From contig JAOTOL010001149.1 of assembly GCA_034440575.1 (NCBI GenBank), positions 62,001 to 126,000 of the forward strand: a stretch of 64,000 nt of DNA, given 5' to 3'. Shown one piece after another: positions 22,892 to 32,170 of the stretch. Under the pieces are notes generated by a model. That model searched no databases. It worked only from the letters and a program-made list of their open reading frames with translations, and was not told the DNA's origin. Positions within the stretch are counted from its first letter, which is position 1. The number at the start of each line of letters is the position of its first letter. Both the position numbers and the translations under genes were made by a program. The DNA comes from Imbricaverruca yamaguchii. Lineage: Eukaryota > Arthropoda > Thecostraca > Neoverrucidae.

Positions 22892-23117
22892 GAACCAGCT
22901 GCCAGAAAACATCGTCAGTAGCAGCACATTGAACATCTTTAAAAACAGCATAGACAATCATTATAAGAATAGAGGGCTTGCTTTTCAGTATTACAGGGAG
23001 GGCTGATTGGCAGATTTGGTGGGCAACTGGTTCAGTGTACAGAGTGCAACCAAGAAGGGCCCTTGTGGCTCGGAGTTGCACAAATCTTTTATGTCTTTAT
23101 GTCTTTATGTCTTTATG
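22892..23117 (+). mobile_element. CR1 3'-end segment inserted between ORF1 and ORF2
   Basis: These 226 bases match the end of ORF2 (from GGAACCAGCTGCCAG), the stop, the 3' UTR and the octamer tail of the same family. In copy 2 the corresponding interval holds about 60 bases of ORF2 leader instead. The right junction shares TTATGGAGCAT with the replaced sequence. The result removes the normal ORF2 start and puts a 3' end in the middle of the element. Confidence 0.9.
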
Positions 23118-25948
23118 GAGCATTTGTTAAGTGTATGATGTTTAATGCTCAGAGTATCCGTTCCAAATTTGATGAGTTCAAGTGTTATGTTGCTGAGGAG
23201 GAACCGGATTTTGTTTGCAATACGGAGGCATGGGTCAGTGAAGGATATTTTGGAGATAACTTACAGGACTATGAGATCCAGGGATACAATATGTTTTCGT
23301 GCAATAGGGGTCCAGCAATGAAAGGGGGTGGTGTAATGCTCTATGTGAATAGCTTATTCAGTTCTCAAAAAGTAGCAGGTGGGGATAAAAATGTGTCTGT
23401 GGAGTCCATTTGGCTTGATGTCACTGTGGGAAAAGGCAACAGCAATACTCTTAGGATAGGAGCTTTCTACCGATCAGGAACCCTGCCACATTCTCAGCAA
23501 CTGGAGCTTGACAAGGTGATTTGTGAGGAAATCAGTAGAAACTTTAAGAGGAAGTGCCTTATTCTCGGTGACTTTAATCTAAAAGGTTATGAAAATGCTG
23601 GTGTTGGCTCCCCATCATGCAAAATGTTCAGGAAATGCCTTGAAGAGGACCTGTTCTTACACCAGTTTGTATCGAAACCTACCAGGCATGGTTCATTCTT
23701 GGACCTTGTATTCTCGGATTTAAGTGACTTGGTTCAAGACTTGACTGTAGGCGAAACTCTGGGAAAAAGTGACCATAACATAGTTAGATTCAAGGCACAT
23801 GTAGGGGAAACTATCAAGGATAATTTGGTAAAGGTTCCAAATTTCAACAAAGCAGACTTTAACGGCATGAGAGCGGCTTTAAGTGCCATCAGATGGGAAG
23901 AAGAATTCTCCAATTTAAATGCCTGTGAAATGTGGGAAAAGTTCAAATCTTACTTAAAGGAAACTCAGATTAGACATGTCCCCCAAAAGCAAAGACGCAA
24001 AAGAAGGGTAGGAAAGCCAGCATGGCTTACACCAGACGTGATAAAAGCAATTAGGGCTAAGAAAACTGCATTTAGAGTTTTTAAAGAAGCCTCAAATGTC
24101 ATTAATCTAAAGGCGTATCGAAAAGCTAGAGACACTGTGAAGCAAAAAACCAGAGCAGCAAAGCGAGCAGAGGAACTGGATTTAGCTAGAAACTGTAATG
24201 GGGACAGTAAAAAGTTCTTTAGTTTCTACAAGCTGAGTAAAGTTTCTAACACAATTGGTCCACTGGAAGTAAACGGGACTACATTGGGGGAGGATAGTGA
24301 GATGGTTGAGGAGCTGAGCAAGCAGTTCAAATCAGTGTTTACATTGGAAGATATGACCAATCTGCCGACCGTACACCATAGTTCAGATACATGGGATCTG
24401 ACAAATGATGTTGATTTCATTGGTAGTGATGTTGTTTACAATCATATCAGGAAAATAAAGCCAAATAAGGCAGCAGGACCTGATGATATTTATGCTAGGG
24501 TGTTGCGGGAAACTGAAAAGGAACTGGCATTTCCACTTAGTATAATATTTTGTAGATCAGTTTCACATAATGAAATTCCAACCGATTGGAAAAGGGCAAA
24601 TGTAGTTCCTATTTTCAAGAAAGGAGAAAGAGGGAAAGTTGAAAACTATAGGCCAATAAGTCTCACATCCCTAGTCTGCAAGGTACTCGAATCAATTATC
24701 AAGGATAGAATAGTTAGTTATCTGGAAGGTAGCAGATTGATTCAAGATACTCAACATGGATTTAGAAAAGGACGATCGTGTCTCACAAACCTCTTGGACT
24801 TTTTGAACTTCGCCACAGAACAATTTGATCAGGGAAATCAGGTTGATGTAGCATATCTTGACTTTAGTAAGGCCTTTGACAAGGTACCCAATAAACGGTT
24901 AATGATACAGCTTCAGTCCCATGGTATTGCAGGTAGCATCTTAAAATGGATAGAGTTGTGGCTTTCAGATAGACAGCAAAGAGTGATGCTAAATGGTACA
25001 AAGTCATCATGGCAAAATGTTCTTAGTGGAGTCCCCCAGGGGTCAGTACTAGGGCCATTACTGTTCATTATATTTGTAAATAACATTGAAAGTGGCCTAA
25101 GCAGTAAAGTTTTGAAATTTGCAGATGATTTGAAGGTCTTTAGGGCAATAACAGGTCAGGATGAGCATATCTCGCTGCAAAAAGACTTAGACGAACTTGT
25201 GAAGTGGTCTGAAGAATGGCAAATGAAATTTAACTTTGATAAGTGCAAAATCATGCATGTAGGTAAGCAGCATATGAAGGCTCCATACGTGATGGGTGGC
25301 CAAGTGCTATCAGTGACTCAACAGGAGAAGGATTTAGGTGTTATTCTAAACACAAAATTGGGGGCATCAGAACAGACCAAGGAAGCCAGGAAGAAGGCAC
25401 TGAGAATGCTCGGGGCAATAAATAGGAATGTATCATACAGAAGTGAGGAAGTGATCAGGAAGCTTTACTGTGCATACGTCAGGCCACATTTGGAATACTG
25501 CATCCAAGCTTGGTCTCCTAGCTATGAAAAAGATTGTTGGCTTTTAGAGAGAGTACAAAAGAGGGCTACAAAAATGGTTAATGGCATAAGCAACCTGGCA
25601 TATGAGGAAAGATTGAAGAAATTGAATATGTTTTCACTTAGATATAGAAGGCTGAGAGGAGATCTCATCGAGGTCTTTAAATTTGTCAATGGTCTGGAGA
25701 GGGGATACCTTGGGGAAATGTTTGAATTTAACAGAAATGATGCAATTAGAGGTCATAAATTCAAAATTAAAATTAACCACAGCAGAACAAGGTTAAGGCA
25801 AACTTTCTTCACCAACAGGGTAGTGGAACACTGGAACCAGCTGCCAGAAAACATCGTCAGTAGCAGAACATTGAACATCTTTAAAAACAGCATAGACAAT
25901 CATTATAAGAATAGAGGGCTTGCTTTTCAGTATTACAGGGAGGGCTGA
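23063..25948 (+). CDS. CR1 ORF2: endonuclease-reverse transcriptase (chimeric N-terminus)
   Basis: 961 codons without interruption. Residues 1-18 come from the inserted 3' tail; homology to copy 2 starts at about residue 19 (GAFVKCMMFNAQSIRSK). An AP-type endonuclease spans roughly 20-240: the Asn of FNAQS, ITEAW-type Glu block (here NTEAW), GDFN at 169-172 and SDHN at 236-239. The reverse transcriptase spans about 450-730: YRPISL, YLDFSKAFDKV (motif A), GVPQGSVLGPLLF (motif B) and FADD at 686-689 (catalytic motif C). A thumb and C-terminal region follow, ending NHYKN..LAFQYYREG. The protein would nick target DNA and reverse-transcribe its own RNA. It lacks the usual ORF2 leader, so whether it is translated is uncertain. 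No RNase H domain is seen. Confidence 0.95.
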   Translation: MWLGVAQIFYVFMSLCLYGAFVKCMMFNAQSIRSKFDEFKCYVAEEEPDFVCNTEAWVSEGYFGDNLQDYEIQGYNMFSCNRGPAMKGGGVMLYVNSLFSSQKVAGGDKNVSVESIWLDVTVGKGNSNTLRIGAFYRSGTLPHSQQLELDKVICEEISRNFKRKCLILGDFNLKGYENAGVGSPSCKMFRKCLEEDLFLHQFVSKPTRHGSFLDLVFSDLSDLVQDLTVGETLGKSDHNIVRFKAHVGETIKDNLVKVPNFNKADFNGMRAALSAIRWEEEFSNLNACEMWEKFKSYLKETQIRHVPQKQRRKRRVGKPAWLTPDVIKAIRAKKTAFRVFKEASNVINLKAYRKARDTVKQKTRAAKRAEELDLARNCNGDSKKFFSFYKLSKVSNTIGPLEVNGTTLGEDSEMVEELSKQFKSVFTLEDMTNLPTVHHSSDTWDLTNDVDFIGSDVVYNHIRKIKPNKAAGPDDIYARVLRETEKELAFPLSIIFCRSVSHNEIPTDWKRANVVPIFKKGERGKVENYRPISLTSLVCKVLESIIKDRIVSYLEGSRLIQDTQHGFRKGRSCLTNLLDFLNFATEQFDQGNQVDVAYLDFSKAFDKVPNKRLMIQLQSHGIAGSILKWIELWLSDRQQRVMLNGTKSSWQNVLSGVPQGSVLGPLLFIIFVNNIESGLSSKVLKFADDLKVFRAITGQDEHISLQKDLDELVKWSEEWQMKFNFDKCKIMHVGKQHMKAPYVMGGQVLSVTQQEKDLGVILNTKLGASEQTKEARKKALRMLGAINRNVSYRSEEVIRKLYCAYVRPHLEYCIQAWSPSYEKDCWLLERVQKRATKMVNGISNLAYEERLKKLNMFSLRYRRLRGDLIEVFKFVNGLERGYLGEMFEFNRNDAIRGHKFKIKINHSRTRLRQTFFTNRVVEHWNQLPENIVSSRTLNIFKNSIDNHYKNRGLAFQYYREG

Positions 25949-26057
25949 TTGGCAGATTTGGTGGGCAACTGGTTCAGTGTACAGAGTGCAACCAAGAAGG
26001 GCCCTTGTGGCTCAGAGTTGCACTGATCTTTTATGTCTTTTATGTCTTTATGTTTTT

Positions 26058-27254
26058 GATGCGCTACTAGAGACAGCCGACCCAATCTCAGCTTCAGTGC
26101 GAGCAATCCCACAGTGGTTGAACACAACTTCCGTTTCCAATGGTCCGGCTCGAAACTCCAGTGGGTTATCCCTCGCCGTCGGGTAGCGATTCCTAGTCGC
26201 TAGCTGTGACTCGGACCGCAGCAGACTGGAGAGGCCACCTCGGGATGTCAGTGTCCTGAAAGTGATTTTGTGTGGAGAGGAGGTGGAGGGTGATGTCAAA
26301 AAAGCTGGCTGCTGTACAGAAAGCAAACGTACGTACAACGTACAACGTGTAGACGTACAACGTAATGGTTGCGCCCGTTGTCGTGGTAACGTGTGCCTGG
26401 CGCCTGATTGAAGTTCAGCACGCTGGAGTTTTCGCGCCCAAAGGCTCCAGTGTCGGCAGTGTAGAAATGAGGCCAGGAGAGGCGAGCTCGCGGTGCGCCG
26501 TCGTCGCGAGAGTCTGTCGGCCTGTGCGATGCCCAAGTGCCCCGGTTCGGGTTCGGACCGTCGACTGCATATGGAAAATACCTATTGATGTGAGATGTTC
26601 CATGACCTTTGTTCATTGTTTGATGATGGTGATGGTGTCAGTGGTGTCCAAGGGTGGTTTTCAAAGGTAGCCGGGACATATGACGACATGGTTTACCGCA
26701 TTTTCATAATTCTGAAACTTCATTTTGGGTGTAACTGTTGTTATATTTTTTTTTGCTCGAGGCCATTTTTCATGGCGGTGGAGCGTATTGTGGCAAGGAA
26801 AACTATACTCGGACTCGTATTTTATCTGTAGCGCAGTAACTTGCGTTGGTGATAATTTGTGTCACTTGAACGACTAATTTTTTTTCGATGCAAGTTCACA
26901 AAGAAATTGTGATGCCTGGTGGCAAAGCGACCACATGAATTTTGGCTCGAGGCGAGATAAATGGCTTAAGTTGATTTTAGCTGGGAAGGCCATGGGCGTA
27001 CTATGGGATCTCTAAATCTGCCCTTAGACTGAAAATGAAGCCCATTTTATCTCCTTGCATCCTTCGTTCCTGCAGACAAAATTTCGACTTGTTTTCTTTT
27101 CTGAGCGACAAAACTCAGCATTTATTACACTTTGATTGCACTTCCCGGGGTCATGCAATACACTTACAACTTTTGGCAAACATTTAGATTATGTTATATC
27201 AATGGTTAATGTGCTGGGTTGGAAAAATACAAATTCTTTCATACTAGCGGGCAG
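26058..27254. other. Unassigned intergenic stretch
   Basis: Apart from the GC-rich repeat at 26365-26580 and ACGTACAACGT repeats near 26325-26360, nothing is recognised. Confidence 0.4.
26365..26580 (+). repeat. GC-rich dispersed repeat, copy 2
   Basis: Degenerate direct copy of 19625-19830 (GCCTGGCGCCTGATTGAAGT; CACGCTGGAGTTTTCGCGCC). Preceded by several ACGTACAACGT steps. Confidence 0.6.
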
Positions 27255-27820
27255 GCTGGAAATGACCAATAGCTTGTTTCGATAATTTTCAAAGTGGTGT
27301 TATAAAAAACGGCTACTTTTTATTTTGCCCTGATATGTGCCTAAAAATTCGGCATAAAAATTGGACCGCTGGGCAATGGGGATTTTTTCAAAATGCGCTT
27401 TACAAACCTCTGCTTTGGACAATCGGCGCCATATTGGCTGTGAGAACCAATCCAGATAAGTGCATCAAATAGCACGTCTTTTTGATCGTCCCGACGAGCG
27501 GAGTCGATTGAGGTCATGCAGCATTGCCGAAACATCGATAGTTAAGAAAATATCGGCTATTTTGTGTCTTATATTACACCAGCAAATGCCCACTTCGGGG
27601 CGTACAAGGAATTCTGAGGTTTGAACAAGTAAAAATCATGATACAGCCGCGGTTTCTGCACTCACTCATTTGAAGACTGCAGCATCACTCACTGGGCATA
27701 GAAATATAGACAAAGCTTCATATTCATTTGCTGTTTGAACTACATAGCAGCTTGATTGGGGAGGCTGCTTTGTACGCATGTGCATCACATACCAAGTACA
27801 TCTGGAAAGGCTATCTGAAA

Positions 27821-27892
27821 AGGCTATCTGAATGTCTCAACATGCAATGAATGGGTAGCTATTCGTTGCATGTTAAGACATTCAGATAGCCT
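27821..27892. repeat. 31-bp hairpin within left foldback arm
   Basis: AGGCTATCTGAATGTCTCAA... at 27821-27851 pairs with 27862-27892 with two mismatches and a 10-base loop. The right arm of the foldback has only one half of this hairpin, so the second half is an arm-specific event. Confidence 0.85.
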
Positions 27893-28463
27893 TTCCACAT
27901 CATGTTCAGACGAAAATCATATACGTTGGTGACACAAATGATTAAAATTCGCCGTGATTATTGAAATTCGCCGTGAGCACCATGGGACCATCGATGCCTA
28001 TTTTTTCCCCAAACGGACACATGTCAGGCATCAATCAATGTACAGTGGTATATCCAAGGCAAACATCGCACGAAGGTGCGGAGCACACCTGACTGGACGG
28101 CATAGAGCACCCCAGTTCTATATTTCATGGAATTCACAATCGTTTGAGCATATTCTCCACGTCCCTCTTAGTTGTTAGCACGGGCAAAAGCTGCCGGAGC
28201 ATGTACGTACACTGTACGTGTCAGATAATGGCCTGGGAGACATTGCATGAAAAAAACCCGGTAAAGTATAAATAAAAAAAGGAAAATAAAAAACGGGGGG
28301 GGTTGCGAAAGAAGAGCAAAAAAAACTGACTGGATGGACCGCGGTATGTGCTGCGCCAGCTGCAGCTCACTCGGCTGCAGCATAAGGAAGTCGTAAGCGT
28401 CGTGATGCCGTACCTCCACTCGATTGCCTAATATGCTCACAGCGAAATAGTGCTCCAGACACT

Positions 28464-28718
28464 ATGGCGATGACAGAGCAGAGCGCCAGTTCGCTGTTGA
28501 ACGTATCAGGCGCATCCGCGGAAAAAAATGAGCGTGGAGACCCCAGCGTCCGTCCCAGGATAATTCCGGGACTAAATGAGACCGTGGAGAGTCTGCAGGA
28601 GTTGATATCCTGGGACGGCGCCTTCGAACCGGCCCTCACGTGCCACATGCCAAGCTCCGAACTTGATGGCTATGTGGACATGCCAATGTCAGTTCCACAG
28701 TTTCCAGTGCACGGTTAG
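28464..28718 (+). CDS. Unrecognised 84-codon ORF in foldback core
   Basis: MAMTEQSASSLLNVSGAS..., then PRIIPGLNETVESLQELISW and ELDGYVDMPMSVPQFP. Composition looks protein-like and it is the only unique sequence in the foldback structure. I recognise no family, and an opposite-strand ORF (28168-28440) overlaps the core edge. It could be a captured exon or chance. Confidence 0.25.
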   Translation: MAMTEQSASSLLNVSGASAEKNERGDPSVRPRIIPGLNETVESLQELISWDGAFEPALTCHMPSSELDGYVDMPMSVPQFPVHG

Positions 28719-29672
28719 TCAGTTGAACGATGCGTGAAACAGGTGTCGCTAGCTGCAAGAAACGTGTACGGGAAGGAGAGGAGGGACGGCTACATCCGGG
28801 CTGGCTACATGCACCGGCAGCTTTTGCCCGTGCTAACAACTAAGAGAGATTTGGAGAATATGCTGAAACGATTATGAGTTCCATGAAAGATAGAACTGGG
28901 GTGTTCTATGCCGTCCAGTCAGTTGAGCTCCGCACCTACGCGCGATGTTTGCCTTGGATATACCAGTGTTCATTGATTGATGTCTGACATATGTCTCTTT
29001 GGGAAGAAGTAGGCATCGATGGTCCCATGGTTATCACGGCAAATTTTAATCATTTTTATCACCAACGAACCTAATTTTCGTCTGAACGTGATGTGGAAAG
29101 GCTATCTGAATGGCTCAACATGTAACGAATAGGTACGTATTTGATATGTGATGCACATGCGTACAAAGCAACCTTCTTCAATCATGCTGCTATGTAGTTC
29201 AAACAGCGAATGAATATGAAGTTTTGACTATATTTCTATGCGAAGTGAGTTATGCTGAAGTATTCAAATGAGTAATGGCAGTAACCGCGGCTGTATCATG
29301 ATTTTTACTTGTTTAAACCTCCTTGTATGCCCCTAAATGGGCATTTGCTATTGTATTAGAAGACATAAGATAGCTTATATTTTATGAATTGATTTTTCTC
29401 GAATACTGCGTTGATTCAATCGACTCAGCTCGTCGAGACGATCAAAAAGAGATACAAAATGACCCACTTTTCTGGATTGGTTCTCACAGCCATTATGGTG
29501 CCGAATGCCGAAAACAGTCTTTTTCAAAAACATTTTAAGAAAAAATGCCGATGGCCCAGCGATCTAATTCTATGCCAAATTGTTAGGTACATATCAAGAC
29601 AAAATAAAAACAGTAGCCGTTTTTGATAACACCACCTTGACAATCATCAAGATAGGTTAATGACCAGGAGCA

Positions 29673-30221
29673 TCGCCATGGTCTCGGATAGTATTCCACA
29701 ACACCACGGTGGTAACACCATAGCACCTCATACTTGATTGAAAATCACACCATAGGATTGTTCGGGGTGTCCGGAAACCATTTATGCGTGCCTTATGTCG
29801 ATCTGACCAAGGGTTAAGGAGTTTCGGGTCATCGAAGTTTTGAAGGCAGGCCTTGCGAAGAACGGAAAATTAATCTGATATATATGAATCCAAAAACAAG
29901 AAACTGAATATCGTTGAAACTTGAAATCGGCGGGCGTTTTGAATTTGACACTTGGTATGTTTTCGAATCAGTGTTTTTAGCTTTGTTTTTGTCATGCGAT
30001 AAAGATAAACCTAAGGAGCATCATATCCACTTGTTGCACGCATTGATGTAGCTCTAAGCGAATACCACATAGTGATTTCCATTGAGAGTACAATGCACAC
30101 TAAATATTTTCTTTCATATAGCGGAGGCCTCATACCCTGTGTTGGTTTCAAACGAAAGCGCAATATATGGCGAAATCTGCCAGTATCTTGCATCATTCAT
30201 GAATGTTTTAGACCAGTGATG
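29673..30221. other. Unassigned
   Basis: Between the foldback and the GGGTCTGTTC element. No feature recognised. Confidence 0.4.
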
Positions 30222-31409
30222 GGGTCTGTTCTCGTGGCTCCACTAACCTCCACAAACCTCCACTGGTCGTTCCCGTCGCAAACCCGGTGGATATTTTTCC
30301 TCCACCAATCTCCACCAGTGGAGCAAAAGCTCCACCAACCGAAGAGCAGGGTCCAATTGTGATTTTTTTTCAGCGCAGCTCAATCACGGCACACTTGCGT
30401 CATACATTTGCGCGAAAACAACGTCCTTCATCATATGAATCTCATCTTGTTTGATTAGGTGCAGTGCTGCACTGAGCATGATTGTAAGTGAGGAAAAGTC
30501 GTAAAATAACCCTGTGGTGATATCAAAGCAAAACATAGATACAAATTCGCACTGTATATTTTTCGGCCACGGGCCTTCCTCAACAGTGTTGAGGAAGTCC
30601 CGTAGCCGAAAAATATACAGTGAGAATTTGGATCTACTTCATTGTTTTAATATGATCATGAAGTTATTTTACATATTTTGCTGAATCTCATCTTCACGCT
30701 TCAACTGAATACCACATCCTTCGCAAAGGAAATATTGAACTACAACTGTGAACGATAATTAAAGTACAAGATGCAGACGACAAAATCATCCTTTTTGTGG
30801 CCTTTTATCTACGTTATTCGGCCCAAGAGAATATTACTTTACCGGCCGGAATCGCCGCAATCCCCGTGCCGCAATGCGGCGTCGACTAAAATTCCACTCG
30901 AGCCCAATCGACGAGGTCGAGCGAGCTGAGATGGGAAAAGTCAGCATCGGATAGAGAAGCGCCTCCGGGCCTAGGAGCCCGGCGGGCTCAGTCACCAGAT
31001 TGTATGATGTACGTTAGGAAGGCAGGTTGCAACCAATCGCAAAACGGGGGAGACGATGCCTAGTGCTCAACCGAGAGGCAAGAGATCGCCTGGCACATCC
31101 CATATTCAGAAAGAGCACCTGTGCTCCCCGCAGTCCCCGAGGTCACCTACATTGCCAGAAATATAAAACTTTGTGACTTTGCATTACAAAGCATACTATA
31201 TACAGTACGCGAGCATCTGGACAAACATTTGAGGAGCAATTCGGGCAATTTATGATACAGCGCCAAACGCTTCCTATTTGTCGCGGGATTCACGCCGCTG
31301 TCAGCTGATTTCTCCACCAAGCTCCACCGGTCGTTCCCGTGGGAAAGTCTCAGCTAGCCTCACCTAGCCTCCACTTAGTTCCTTCTGGTGGAGCCACGGG
31401 AACAGACCC
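30222..31409 (+). mobile_element. TIR element with GGGTCTGTTC ends, copy A
   Basis: Begins GGGTCTGTTCTCGTGGCTCC and ends GGAGCCACGGGAACAGACCC, an inverted repeat of about 20 bases; subterminal CTCCACC and CGTTCCCGT words repeat inside both ends. Related in inverted orientation to 41491-42426 along its length. Flanks ATG / ATA show no perfect target duplication. No intact ORF, so non-autonomous. GGG...TGTTC ends and a 3-bp duplication in copy B resemble PIF/Harbinger elements; that assignment is inference. A conserved arginine-rich reading (RRN.RAA...MRR.L near 30850-30890) may be remnant coding sequence. Confidence 0.85.
30550..30622. repeat. 73-bp near-perfect palindrome
   Basis: Arms starting CACTGTATATTTTTCGGC and ending GCCGAAAAATATACAGTG, about 35 bases each with two or so mismatches and almost no loop. 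It lies inside TIR element A and is not present in copy B, so it is a later addition or B has lost it. Confidence 0.9.
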
Positions 31410-31472
31410 ATAGGGTGGCCGGACATTACTGGTTGCTATGTTCCCCAACTGGCGTCTCAAGCTGCTAAGTTG

Positions 31473-31756
31473 CCAGGACGGGACAGGGATGTGGGTGGTT
31501 GACACTCTCAGGTCGGTTCAGGGATGTGGGTGGTGAGCCCTTTCAGGACGGTTCAGGGATGTGGGTGGTGAGCCCTTTCAGGACGGAACAGGGATGTGGG
31601 TGGTGAGCCCTTTCAGGACGGGACAGGAATGTGGGTGCTTGGCCCTCCCAAGACTGGACAGGGATGTGTGGTGGGCCCTCTCAGGACGGGACAGGGATGT
31701 GGGTGGTTGTCCCTCCCAGGACGGGACAGGGATGTGGGTGGTGGACCCTCCCAGGC
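31473..31756. repeat. 35-bp minisatellite
   Basis: About eight copies of a 35-bp unit (CAGGACGGGACAGGGATGTG, GGTGGTGAGCCCTTT). Overlapping ORFs here are repeat by-products. It starts about 60 bases after TIR element A. Confidence 0.95.
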
Positions 31757-32170
31757 GTCCGTCGCGGAGGATTTAACAAATATTTTCAAATTAATTGGTT
31801 TTTTTAATGACCTAAAGTTCGAGGCCTCTTAACCATGTGACCGCAATCAGAGGAACTTTTTTAGTGGAGCCAGGAAGGAAAATAGTCGGACTCTCCAACC
31901 CCGGCTCTTATCAACGCTAGACTTCAAATCCCCATAAATTCTGGAGAGATCTCCACCTCCGTACTTGCACGTCTGCAGGACCTCACAGTGAATCCTGCAC
32001 AGCACCACATCTCTGGGCTACTCATACAATGCAGAAGGCTGGCATATCATTTAAAATGACACTTTCATTTCTGCTGAGGACATGTTTGAGTTTGTGGCGG
32101 CTAAGGTAGTCGACTTACGCGTTCCGACGGAAGATAGCAGGCGCAGTTCCAGTCAACCATAAGGATGCGT
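31757..32170. other. Unassigned spacer between two minisatellites
   Basis: No feature recognised. Confidence 0.4.

Larger units (their letters stand above)
20910..26057 (+). mobile_element. CR1-type LINE, copy 1 (near full length, rearranged)
   Basis: Shares its 5' end (TTTATCTTATAAGCATTTTC at 20911) and 3' octamer tail (TTTATGTC)n with copy 2 at 42870-47545. Order: 5' UTR with a 325-bp tandem duplication, ORF1 broken by two frameshifts, an inserted copy of the element's own 3' end, and an intact ORF2 of 961 codons. The endonuclease plus RT without RNase H, the esterase ORF1 and the short octamer 3' repeat fit the CR1 group. The two copies differ by only a few percent by eye, so activity was fairly recent. 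Confidence 0.95.
27255..29672. mobile_element. Foldback element with arms of about 0.9 kb
   Basis: The left arm (about 27255-28207) reappears as the reverse complement in the right arm (about 28805-29672), for example GTGGTGTTATMAAAAACGGC at the outer ends and GTTGTTAGCACGGGCAAAAG at the inner ends. The arms match along nearly their whole length with modest divergence and indels. A core of about 600 bases (28208-28804) lies between. This is the architecture of a foldback or long-TIR DNA element; a large inverted duplication is the alternative. No clear target duplication is visible. Arm divergence implies it is not new. Confidence 0.8.
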
